Assembly: GCA_002633005.1 (NCBI GenBank)
Contig: NMRA01000011.1
Coordinates: 1,349,778-1,413,777 of the forward strand
Origin: Phoronis australis
Lineage: Eukaryota > Phoronida > Phoronidae
Direction of reading: 5' to 3'
Length of the DNA: 64,000 bases
Shown here: piece after piece, positions 22,801 to 34,500 of the stretch
How positions within the stretch are numbered: the first letter of the stretch is position 1
Layout: each line of letters starts with the position of its first letter
Notes under the pieces: model-generated
Databases searched by the model: none
What the model saw: only the letters and a program-made list of their open reading frames with translations
What the model was told of the DNA's origin: nothing
Position numbers and translations under genes: made by a program

Positions 22801-23321
22801 TATATGCAGTTTTTCCTGTTTGACATGTTTTCCGTGTTTTCTTTGCCTTTTTTCTAGGATAATGCTTCAGGAATCAAGGAAAATGCTTGATTTTTAGAGG
22901 TAAAAACAGAAAAAATTCCTGGGCTATGCGGTGCTATGCGCATCTACAATCGTGGTTCGGTTTGCGCAAATGCTTACAGCCGGACAAAAATGTTGCCCCT
23001 CCTTTTGATATCCTAGATCTGCCACTGAACTTATAGCTGCTGAACAATCAACTTCGTCTGGACACCACGCAATGGGCTGTTTTCCACCAACATTTTTCAG
23101 CACTATAGCCCAATTGCAGGTTAATTTGCTTTGTCGTAAACAGCTGTAACGTCACGCGGTGGGGACAGAGCCCGCCATATTTACCATTGTGTTTTGCAGC
23201 CTCATTCGTCATTGTCACGTTGGATATTTCAATATTTTAAGTGTCAATAGAGAGTTTTGCGTTGGCAACTGTGCTACAGCTTCGTCGATGATTGTTAGAC
23301 GTGAAATCACAGCAAATGGTA

Positions 23322-24139
23322 GTTAGCCAGCTAGCTGTATGAAGACTAGTGTCGTCAAAATACAGCTAGGTACCGCTGTGCGAGTGTAGCCTTGGTGCAA
23401 AGCTATATACTGAATATACAGCTTTGTGCCGATATAGGAAAAATTGACCTAACAAAACCTGACACAAAAATAAGTGTCATTGAAGACTGCACTTTTCCAT
23501 GAATAAACTAAATTATTAATTGGTGTTGGAAAATTGGCGTTCTACCTTGGTTCTACTGCTAAAATTGTGGTGTAATCTTTTGCTTCGGCATTCGCTGCCA
23601 TGAAATATTGTGTCACCTATTGGCCATTTTTGCGCCGATTCTTGAATCAACTGCTCTTCTCTTCCCGGCACGAGGTTGCGCACATGTCACAACACATTAT
23701 CGGAACTGATATTTTAATACCAGCAAACCGAATTTCTGAACAATTTTTGCTGCTGCGAAGCTGTCATCACCTCCCGAATGGTGTCGCAAAATTTAAGGAA
23801 ATGGCGCGTGTCACGAGTGTAGGGTTTTCAAAACGACGAAAGACTTTTTCTATTACAATAGGTGGAGAATTATGCAAGAGTTTGACGTTGACTTGATTGT
23901 TTTTCACTTAAACGGCTGCAACGAGCGAGGGGACTATCGGTTGACTCTCAGATTTGCATGCATCCCCGCCTGTGTTTAGTTCTACAAGTAAAAAACGACG
24001 AGGGGACGAGAAGAACTACGCTTTGTGAAATTTCGGAGTCTAACGGAGCTTAACACACAGGTACTTAGCTGCATTTTGACGATAGTCTTCATATAGCTAG
24101 CTGACTGGCTACACTGTGTGTTGAGCTCCGTTAGACTCC
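23322..24139. mobile_element. Inverted-repeat element B, copy 1
   Basis: Arms of about 53 bp at 23322-23374 (GTTAGCCAGCTAGCTGTATG...) and 24061-24111 are inverted copies at roughly 85-90% identity. A second, nested 26-bp inverted pair (24035-24060 and 24114-24139, GGAGTCTAACGGAGCT...) surrounds the right arm. The body matches, in reverse, 38942 to about 39615. No long frame is shared between copies, so the 98-codon frame at 23600-23896 is not taken as coding. The ends could imply a TA target but this is unclear. Confidence 0.55.
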
Positions 24140-26218
24140 GTGCCGTCCGGTCACTCTACTTGAGTCCCTGCAGCAAGTTCCCTAACAGCAATGTTTCACG
24201 GGCACTTTGTAGAGCATAGTGAGTTAACACCACTCAAATGACACTGTTAATATCATTATTTTTCATTACTAACGAAATGTTACACTGTGAGTACTTAAAG
24301 CGTGAGATTTATAAGTCGAGGCTATCTACATCCACATTTTCCTATAGTGGGGGACACGTGACGAAGTATCAATTATTCCTACTCTGCCCCCCCCCTTTCC
24401 GGACAGTTCTATCTGCCTACGCGCATACCATACACTTAATGCAACCTGCAAGTGGTCTATTGGTCACCTTCATTCCAACATGCCCGAACTTTTTCAGATG
24501 TGCTCAACGTTTAATTTTCCAGTATGGAACTGTCAAAAGGTATTAGTGTAGGGTTCATTAATTTCAAATTTAAATATCTACTACGTTTCAGTATGTACAC
24601 ATCACTCGAAACTTAAAAAAGGTTCAAATAGTGCAGGAGAAAACGTAACGCAAAGAAGACGTTTAAATGCATGTTTTGGACGAAAAACTTATATGCTTAG
24701 GGCACTCACACGTCGGCGATGATTTAAAGATGGCGGATTAAGGTTGAAGGTGATTCCCCCTTGGCTCAATATGTCACGATCAATGTTACTTTTGGCTTGT
24801 AACTTCAACATGAATAACGTTTTAGGTAGAACACAGTTTTTGAGCGGTAGTATCACTGTAGGAGTGAACATTTGGAAAAACTCTGCAGTTCAATTAAAAC
24901 TTTTGGAGTTCGTTGTTTTAAGTACGTTGTACTTTTGTTTAGTGCTAGTCAAGAATGTAAAAATTTGTTGTCAAGTACCAACAGAAAAGTAGTATTGTTA
25001 GAGTTTGATACTTATTGTCCTGTGATGATGATTTTTAATGAAATTGAAAAGTGGTGAGAGAGGGAGTCCACATATTTGTGCCTAACTTAATTATTGTTCT
25101 GAAGTCTCAAAGGCGGAGTCTAAATGGTTCAAAGAATTGAATGTAAACATAAATAATTTGTCTTGGGAGTACAGTGTATGTTTACTGTGTTACATTCAGC
25201 ACAACAAGAGCCCATAGATTTGGGCGATTCCAGTTTATATGGGCGGCGCAGCACTGAAAACATTGTGGTGGGAGGGCTATATAGGCCCCCAGCTTCCTAT
25301 AGTGCGCCGCCAATGGTCTAAGCAGTTGACGAGAATTTTGTCAATGAATTCTTTTTAAAGCTAATTCAAGTTACATTCGACGACTCTTGCTCCTTTTGTG
25401 GACAAACTATAGGGATTGTGAAACAATGAACTTATTTTGAACAAAAGCAAATAACGAAATTTTGACAAAGTCAGTCCTTCATGCGTCGACACACCCTCCT
25501 ACAACAGCATTATCTTGGGGTTTTGTGATAAACAAGAACTTTTTAAGAACAACATTGTACTAGTGAACAGTTTATTTATTGTCAGAACTTTGTTTTGCAA
25601 AGTCTGCGTTTGAGGGCCTTTATCTACTCCATTGAACAATACTTATCTAAGTAAAAATATAACTCTCGAAAAAAATTAAATTTCGATTCATTAGAAAAGA
25701 AATTGTGTAACTTAGAAACTATTTTTCTAAGTAGCAAGTAGGATTAGATGTGTGCGTGCGTGCGTGACTGTCTGTCCTTTTTGTAAACGTATTTTTTCAA
25801 AAAAGTAAAAAAACAGACTGCCATTGGTTGGCAAAAGTAATTTCAATGAATGTCATATTATCGTTTGTGGTAAAGTTATATATGGTATACGTCATCAGTG
25901 TTCGACAACACCTCGTGCAAGTAATTCAGTTCCGGATTAACCCTGGAGCTAAATAAACTACAACTTAGGGCACCATACAAAATAGGGGACCCAACTCGTA
26001 GGTTGTATCAACCGGGTAGTGAAAATTGTGGCCATTGGGAAGGAATGTAATTGTGGGGAGGTCAATACCGTGTGGTGAATGCTGTCATCGTGGTGACTAA
26101 TGTAGGAAAAATATTGACAACAGGTAATAGGGCAACCAGACTTTATAAGTTTGAGGTTCCTAGAAACCTACATACGCTTGAATCAACTGTTCATATAAAT
26201 GATTCGAGGACAAAAGTC
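24140..26218. other. Sparse region with one small inverted-repeat fragment
   Basis: A 70-bp segment at 25242-25311 has perfect 9-bp inverted ends (GGCGGCGCA / TGCGCCGCC) around a CTATATAGGCCC centre. The short open frames around 24238-25057 and 26051-26242 are unsupported. Confidence 0.35.
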
Positions 26219-26223
26219 ACTTA

Positions 26224-26303
26224 CAGGGTTCTCAAATTTTGAGAACCAGTTTGATGATAGTTAATCTGTGTAGAAAACTGGTTCTCAAAGTGTGGGAGCC
26301 CTG
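26224..26303. mobile_element. Tiny hAT/Charlie-like inverted-repeat remnant
   Basis: CAGGGTTCTCAAA...TTTGAGAACCAGTTT pairs with AAACTGGTTCTCAAA...GGGAGCCCTG within 80 bases. CAG-G-TTCTCAA ends are typical of hAT/Charlie elements. No target duplication is visible, so it is called from its termini only. Confidence 0.45.
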
Positions 26304-26864
26304 TGGCTATTACCGTTTCCAGTAGGCGTTATGTTTGCACACCTGATACTGCCGCGCGGCATGATATCGTAACGCAACCAGTGCTATCTTCATTCACTCA
26401 CTCTCAAGGTTATGATGGTCCGGCTAAAGCAAATTTATCCTATACTATAGGCGTTGAAACTGTCGAGGGCAATACGGCTATGTGATATTGTTTTCTGTAT
26501 TTCCCTCCTGGACTATCAACAATTCCCTATTACATGGAAGGTTCAAAAGGTAGGTCAATGTCTACTCGACTCGTGCCGGTTCGATCATCAAACTTTCCCA
26601 AAATAGTTTAAAGTAATACAATTGCAGGAGAATAAATGGCACACAGCATGCAATCAGGGGCCCAAACGTGTTATCTGGAACAGGACTGTTAATTATATGA
26701 CGCCTCTGTCTCATTTTTCATTTGCTAGATATCATATCGTCTGCAACTCAAGCAACGATTCCTAGGTAACTACTACATCAAATGTTGTTATTTAAATAAT
26801 TTCAGTAAATGTTTCAAGTACCGTTGCTTTCATTTTTTGTAATCTCTTTTCATATAACAAGTTG

Positions 26865-27100
26865 CATGCGCGAACCCAGGGGGGGGGGGGGGGNCCATTT
26901 GGCGAAGTGGGCAAAAGGTCCGCCTCAGGGAAACGACATTCCGAGAAAACAAGACAAAAGTCAACTAAAAAGACGCAGACGCACAGTTAAGTTCTGAAGG
27001 TGACACCCCGTTTTTTATAGTCCTCTCGCTTTTTTTCAGCAAAAGGTCCACATCGCCAGAAATTCGAGCACCCCGATATTAAAGGCTGGGTGCACGCATG
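26865..27100. mobile_element. Small DNA transposon, family C copy 2 (5-bp target duplication)
   Basis: Ends CATGCGCGAACCCAG and CTGGGTGCACGCATG, flanked by AGTTG on both sides (26860-26864, 27101-27105). The right 40 bases match, inverted, the left end of 8041-8286. A run of G leads into an N at 26894, so the internal sequence is incomplete. Confidence 0.7.
26894..26894. other. Single-N gap at a G homopolymer
   Basis: The N follows a run of about 15 G, a likely sequencing and assembly break. Confidence 0.95.
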
Positions 27101-27534
27101 AGTTGTTGGATTTAAAAATGTTTCTTTACAGAACACTTGCAACCTAACGCGCAAGTACAATACATATAGGATGTGATCCGCCACGTGAACAGTCTGAGTG
27201 AAGTATTTAAAAAATCTGCCGAAATCATGAAAAAACTATGAATTCGAAGCGTACCTCGATTGGCGTACATGAAGTAATATCCCATCTACTGCACTCTCGG
27301 TTCGTTCTGTCCAAGAATTGAACATTTTGATTTAGCCCGCTTACAGCAATAAAATTGATCTCAATCTGTTACTAACTCAAATGTGAACTTATTTGCAAAG
27401 AACTGAAAGTTTGTTATTCGTTCAGAATATGCTCGGGGAATTAAATTATAGGATGTGAGTGGAGAACTTATTTTGGTGTCATGGAATTGGCGAGCCCTCA
27501 GTTGTTTTGAAACACAGAAATCGCATTTATTTCA

Positions 27535-27990
27535 ATTGGCCAATTTTGGGTAACTTTGGTGTATCATATCTCAGAAATGGCTGATGTAATTAAATTTTCA
27601 GATGCTACGCTTTATGTCTGAACTCTTTTCTCAAATTTGTTAGAAATTGTTCTTTAAATCTTCCACTTTTGGATGAGTAGCTATCAAAAAGATTTTTTAA
27701 GAAAACGATTTGCCTAAAACGAAAACGAAGTGTTAATTAAGAAAACTACAACAGCATTTCTGATATTTATTTTTGAACATTCATATCAAACAAAATATTT
27801 TGGTCTTGTTACAGGTAAGCGTACATTTGTTTTGCTTTTGCTACCAATGCACATTTCTGTTTGGTATTAAGTCAAAACTCAAACTCTACAAGTCTTCTGC
27901 GTTAAAGAAATGTTTACATTTACTGAGATGAATTTTACAGTTCTGTACACACTTGACTAAATGCACACAGGCTTGTCGACAAGGTCTTAT
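27535..27990 (+). repeat. Dispersed repeat E, copy 2
   Basis: Gapped similarity to 4755-5110 in the same orientation (TTTAAATCTTCCACTTTTGG block, then AAAACGAAAACGAAG, then CAACAGCATTTCTGATATTT). Divergence is high and the boundaries are approximate. Confidence 0.35.
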
Positions 27991-30900
27991 ATATTCAGGA
28001 CTAACTTTGTCCGACAAGGGTAGCAGTTGTGTTGTCATAACCAAACAAGTAACCGTGAGGTGGCGCTTGAGGCTTTATGTGCTTTATCTTCGATTCATAT
28101 TGATAATTCATGTGAAATTCAGTTAATGAAACAAACGTCACATTTTCCCCAAACATCAAGTTTTATTTTTTCATGAAATGACGGACAAAATGGAATTTCT
28201 TTTGAAGCATATGGCATGTTATGTATGAGATGAAGGTTCAAAGAATACAACATCTTCAGTCTAAAGAAAGCTTCACTCACCGCACTAAAACGCCTAGGAA
28301 TGTATTCTCATCTGGTTTTTTTATCAGACATTACATTAGTACCCGAGACTATGGCTACAATATATCATTGCATCATTGTCATTAAAACAGGTATTCGTGT
28401 ATCTGTCATACCCCAAAATATCGTAATAGTAGAATAATTCATTCGCCATTTGGGAACTAATTATGTAACTACCTGTGTTGCATGCCTAAAACTAATCTTT
28501 TAGATGAGTAATAGAAGACTAAGTTAACAGCAGTAAGTAATGAAAACTAAAACAAACAACTTTTTCACTTAAAGAGGCCTGAAACGCGATAAACAAACTA
28601 AATTGCAATAATGAAAGTCGTTCTCTGCCACTGAAATAGAATTCAACCTGCTCACCAGGCATTTTTAGGCATTTTCGTAGATTTTTAATTTCTGTTGATA
28701 TCAAAACATGTTCCTTTAATTTCAAATTTCAAAAAAAAAAACAATCTGTCAACTGCTTGCCACTTCATCGATTTTTCACCCACGAGGCAAAGCACGTCTC
28801 TTTATATCGTATGGCAAGAGAAAGACTTCAAATAACTGACTCTGGGCGCATGCGCGCATTTATTATAAGTGGAATGGACATTAGAAACTCTGTGGTAACA
28901 TTTGCGCGTACTTCGTGAATTTTGCGATTGTTTGCTGGAAATTTCCTCACAGGGAAAGTGAATTACTCTCCTTGCGAGATGGTACTTCCGTCAGGAATTG
29001 CTTAAAAGATATTTTTGACGAGCTTTCGCGTTTCGTGCCTGTTTAAGACGGATCCATAGCAGTTAAAATATTTGTGAACACAAAATTTTCGGCAATAGAG
29101 CCATATACGTGTAAACCAGCTCCTAGCTGTATATAATTGCGATTGTTGAGCTACGATCAAATCATCTGTCTCTTGTTCTCATCTACGTGTGCCGCTCGAC
29201 AGGATTGTGGATTACCACATGTAGACGTTTGTTTCTACTGCAATACATTAGAATCATTTGTTGCTTGACCATTTTGTCACGATTTTCATATTTTTGTTTT
29301 AGATCGCCTCGTGAAACCAATTCTCTTCGAGTTTCCTCTTGCTTCTCTTACACTTTGATGGAATTCTAAAGACGCCGGGGTTGGGTACTCCAAGGGAAGT
29401 ATTGACTTCGTTGCTGACGCCCATTATTTTACTCGTTATCCCGCCTGAAAGAAAATTTACACGAGTGATGGGAAATTTTTGATATAGAATTCAGTTATAA
29501 TCACTAAGATAATAACACTACAACTTCATTTTTTTGGAAGAAACTTCCACTTCCTCGTGGCTGAGAGTACTTTTATGTCACCGCAAATGCACTAGCAATA
29601 TACATGTGCATGTAGACCGCCACAACGACTAAACTAGACAGTAACTTCTGGCACAACAGAAACTTGAGTGAACAAGAATGGCGTTTGGGCACGTTGGGCA
29701 AATATGTCATGTGACCATAAACTGGACCAAGTAAACTAGTGAGCACAGAATACCGCTGGTATAACACCACACAGAGTAATCCAGAACCGAAATAAAATCT
29801 CCACCACTTTCATAGGTAACCTAATTTAAACATTGTGTAGCAATGGTTGCTTCCGAGGGTTTCCAGCGAGCTATATCAGCTGATTTTTTCTTCCTTACTT
29901 CAGTAGTACTGCGGCATAACGTATGTGAAAACCTTAAATTGGTCAAGTTTATTGTGATGCAAGAGTTATGTTATTAGCCACGTCAAAGATGCGCAGTCTG
30001 CAGTCCAATAAAAGAGTCAACGGACTTCTGCGTACGGCTACAGGAGTTCACCGGGTACACTTAAAATACATAACACAACCTCGCAAACGTTTGCGTGTTC
30101 TAGCCAACTTTGCAATGTACTATTCTCAGGTCCATGGTTAGTCCCCAGTGACGAATTACCTACGCTCCAAAACAAGCAAGAACAACCCAGCCCACTGAGC
30201 CGTGTGCATTGCCTAGAGCTCAGATTCGAAAGACGTCCAGTGCTTAACATCCTCACTAAGTTGAACAATGCTGGTAAACACACAAAGTAAGCCAACAATG
30301 CTCTCCTCAATACCAACCCACCCACTATCTTCCATCTTGATTCTTCAATAGTTTTGGAGGATAGGCAGGCGGGTGAAAAATAGACACAAAAACACTTGCT
30401 AAATTTAAACGTGACATGCAAAAAATGTTGAACAGATACGGAGAGAACGTGTTACACGTATACGGTATGATTTTGAGTTTTAAGTTTTCAATAAAGTACA
30501 TCCGAAATTACAACTTAGAGGTTGCAAAAGAAATTCCTACATTGACCCGCAAGCTTTGGAGAAAAATGGTAAGAAACAGGATCGAGTGTACTGAATTGAT
30601 TGACAGGCACATGGTCTCCGAAACTTTGCTAACCCTTTGTGTATTTCGAAGAGTCAATAAAAGGTCTAAGGTAAACATTCATTTTATCAAGGTCCATTTT
30701 GGAAACGTCCATTTTATTAAGACCACTTTGCAAAGGCGAAGTACCTGGTTTCCTGATGCACTGCGTTACGGACTGTTTCAAAATCCCGTATTGAAACACG
30801 AGTTTCCAAAAGCTGCCTCGTGGGGGAGAGGTTCATCAACCGTTGTCAAAACACAACAGGATTATTCGAGGTCGGTCCAAAATCATCTAGTGTATATACA

Positions 30901-31370
30901 ATCTGCTGTTTGGATTTAGATGACGAAATTTACCCCAAAAGTCCATTGAAGCATTATCACATTCGTGCAAGATTAGCTTTTAACTGTCACAAAGTAGTCT
31001 ATGAATCGATCGATTTCCGTAGACCCATGAACATAAAAATCCGAAGTCTCTGAGCCTTCACACGTCAACAAATTAAAATAATCTTGACATGTTGGGCGGT
31101 CATATGACAATACAAATAAAAACTGAAACCGTTGTCTTATGAGTAGGAGCACATACGACATTATTCGTGACGAATTGGCTGATAGAGAGGAGGACCCCCC
31201 AAAAAAATCGAAAATTGGCCACTAGGTGGCGCAGAATACGTCGCATTCATCTGAAAACGATAAGGTGTCGTCGCCTTTATATAGAAACCTATTCACTATA
31301 TTTCATAAAATTCCGTCAAAAAACTCACGAGATACAGATAAAATATAAAAAACATTATAAATGCCATTCT
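27991..31370. other. No supported feature
   Basis: AT-rich. The largest open frames, 30038-30421 (-) and 30416-30919 (+), have no recognisable domain, no convincing splice borders, and overlap no other evidence. Confidence 0.4.
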
Positions 31371-31531
31371 TTAAGGGGCCGAGAAGTAGTCATTGGTTGA
31401 CGCGTTCATAGAAATACACTTGGCTTGCCAAATGTAACAAAGATCCTGCCAGGAGTTCATAAGATAATGTACTTCTGCGGATGCAAAAAACAAAACTCTC
31501 CTAAAGGGGGCGTCACAGTAGTCGAAGCCGT
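31371..31531 (-). CDS. Ependymin-related gene, exon 5 (probable terminal exon)
   Basis: AG of CATTTGCAG precedes 31531. Two bases complete an Asp codon and the frame runs 52 codons to TAA at 31371-31373. It contains FRRVLFFASAEVHYLMNSW then QDLC, comparable to the FF......I.DP..F..P..C ending of the family. The polypyrimidine tract is weak and no AATAAA is obvious nearby, so this is the least secure exon. Confidence 0.45.
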
Positions 31532-34500
31532 CTGCAAATGATCATCGACCTTGCTTTTCTCAGTAGGAACACATACCGTGTACGCCATGATGGGCTCACA
31601 CATACACTGTACATGTATGTGTGCGTATATACACTTCTTACCAAAGCTCGCGCTGGATGTCCATATTGACTGGATCGGGATGCAGGATTCCCTCTCGAGG
31701 TTCCAATGCATTTCAAAAGTTTTATTAAATTTTGTGGAAGGTGGCTTCTGCAGTGTGAATGCATCGTAAACAAAACTGCCATTTTTCATGAACGAATAGG
31801 AGCCTGTATACTGGAAACCTACAATGAAAAGAAAAGATATCCAATGGAGGTTTTGTGTTGTGTCAACAGCTATATTCCGAAATACTGCTGTCTTTCAGAG
31901 ATAGTTACCCACAATGCTGCGTGTATGGACACTCGTTTTTATTACTCACAAATATATCGCAATTTTACTTCAAAAGTCAGGAAAACAATGGAAGTGTCTC
32001 ATAGGCGATAACCATGCGACGCCCTTACGCCGTCACGTGGATCGCAAAATTAAACAATGCCGTGCCACCTCCATACCACGTCATTTGGCGGGAAATGCTC
32101 TATCATTCTCACACTATCGGTTAAAGCGGCATTAAACCCATGCATTCTGTCAAAAACAAGTTTCGATCTTGGTCAATTACCCTTATAAATTTGGTGAACG
32201 GCAAGATGATCATACGCGACTGATGTCTGACACTCTATCGTGAGCAAATGGTTCTATTGCTCGGGAGCTTTTTTAGATTTCTGAACTAAAACTGAAAGTA
32301 GTAAATATCTTTAACTCCTCTCATTGAAATGCATGGTTCTATTGACGAAAGTCGTTCTTAGAAACAGAAACACTTTAAATGACCTTATCTTACCTGGAAG
32401 GCAACGGTCCGTTTCTTCTAGTATTCGCAATTGTGTGCACTTTCCCATAACGATAAAATAGCCAACTTTCTGAAAATAGTAAAGCGTGCGTATTATACAA
32501 AAAGGTGTCGATCAAATGTATTTCCCTTTGGAGCACATTTAAGAATCACGTAATGGTGATGTCGCTATTCTACAGATGGCAACCAAATCACGCGATAAGC
32601 AAACTTGTGTACTTGTGACAAGAAACAGACATTCATAGGACTTACAAAACAACGCTAAGAATCTTAACATTGAGATTTTATCGAGCTAAAAACATCCAGA
32701 CCAGACGACATCAACACGAAGATGGAAGGCACAGAGTGAATGTGGAGATCATTGCCGAGAAATTCTACAATCAATTGTGAAATACGTCAATTTCAAACGT
32801 TCGTGGGAGCCCTTCAACATTTCTGTTGGGGATGAAAACAACACTGACCGTGCTTTTTTAGAACGAATTAAAAATTCCATTAAAAACAATTTATTCTAGA
32901 ATTCTGTTCAATTTCGCCAAACCTCTCTATAATGGATCATAAAACCCCATTAACCCGCTGCAATGGAGATTTTGCAGGATTCTATCCGATGGCTGTGGAT
33001 TTAGTCAAAACACTGTGCATTTCAGGTCAGCAGAAGTAGAACGTGAATAGAACTTCCAGTCTGGCATAAGTTGGGCCACGTGACCATGTTTTTTTAGTAA
33101 AATATAGCAAAAAAGAAGATATATCGTTTACAAAACCACAATTCTTGATTAATATGAATACTCAACATGACTACTCAAAAACGCTGTTATAGTTTTCTAA
33201 ATCATCACTTCGCTTTCTATTTGTTTTAGGCAACTTTTAATTTTTTTTATGAAAATCATAAACTTCGAATTTTTGATACCCTCATACATCAGTAGAGCAT
33301 TTTAATACAATCGCTGTGAAGGTTTGGAGAAGGGTGGTTAAAACAGGATCTGAATTAGATCCGTATGAATCCAATAACCCATCTATAATATATGGCGTTA
33401 GAAGTTGGACAAATTTGAAATTTTTCTAGCCTAAGGGTACTACACAACATTACAATACACTTTCCTGCATCAGCTCCCAAACTGTTCTGGATCAACGCCG
33501 TGACAATTCCACGAATCTTGAACCGACTAAACGGTGTATGTTATAGCGGAGTTGCAGCTGAATCGATTTAACGATTGCGCATGTCCGGATACTAGGCAGC
33601 GCAAAGCTTACATCGATTGATAGAGGTAACGCAGACGACTGATCTTGGCGGCATGCGGGCCTGAGCATGATAAATATCTGGAAGTCCTAATAAATATATA
33701 GCATAAAAATGCATCTACATTTATAGTGTTAGTTGTGGCAAATCGTGAATTTGATCTTCCAGTTTTGTAAAGAAAAGTAGCAATCAGAGCATTCTCATTC
33801 TTCACGAAACTTGAAAAAGTCGGCAGGGCCCATCGGCATTAATTCAAAATTGGCACCAATTTTGACTGAACAATATTTCCGGACTTGTTAAAAGAACTAT
33901 TCCGTACAAATGGACCCGTTTACCACCGTTTTTCAACGTCGTGGTTTCACAACGGACAGGCGCAACTTGTATCCGAACAGAAGAGCTCTCTTTTATGTAC
34001 GTGCCGTGCTCACGCAGGGATGACTTGAGGTCCGGGCCGGATTCAATCTTCACAATTCAGACTCGAATTCAAGATTTCCTTCTGATCAAAATCTTATTCA
34101 TGTTAGCTTTGACTAGTTTCGCTCTACAACAAAATGAAGAAAAGGACGCAACATAGCAGACACGGAATACAGAACACAGAACTGGTGGTTAGCTGTACGA
34201 TAACCACCTTCTTATTAGAGGGGTGTGGAAAAGCGCTTGTTGGGAGCAGCGACGCTGTTTTTGTACGATTATCTTTTTTTGGAATCACACGAGTGTTTAT
34301 CCTGGCACAATGATACTTTTGCCGTGACGTTATTGGATCTGTTTGTGCACGTACGTTTGCCGATTTAGACGATGCTTCAACATCGCCTGTATAATGCTAT
34401 TAGTTCAGCTTGTGAATGCAACTAAAGTTTCGTTTCAAGTAAAAGTGGATTAGAGTCTAGTCCTTGGTCTACTTCGATGGATGTACGTCACAGACGTTTT

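Larger units (their letters stand above)
22014..23027 (+). mobile_element. hAT-like non-autonomous element A, copy 1, with tRNA-like core
   Basis: Ends CATAAGCGGATTTAGG at the left and CCTAGATCTGCCACTG at the right, inverted relatives of CAGTGGCGGATYTAGG. It is flanked by an exact AACTT duplication (22009-22013, 23028-23032). Nearly the whole interior matches 38076-38936 in inverse orientation, including a decayed frame (NHSETRNTLF... CNKHYKKK in both copies) and a tRNA-like module. An N at 22253 interrupts it, with a 44-base repeat on either side. No transposase is recognisable, so superfamily is inferred from termini only; 5-bp duplications would fit the hAT5 group. Confidence 0.75.

Noticed and set aside
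23600-23896. 98-codon plus frame in element B
   Set aside because: The homologous B2 sequence does not keep the frame, so it is non-coding repeat.
25242-25311. Inverted 9-bp ends around a TATATA centre as a promoter or MITE
   Set aside because: Nine bases of GC-rich complementarity is little evidence, and no target duplication or second copy was found.
30416-30919. 167-codon open frame on the plus strand
   Set aside because: No domain, signal peptide or neighbour support; length is possible by chance in 64 kb and the composition follows the local AT-rich background.
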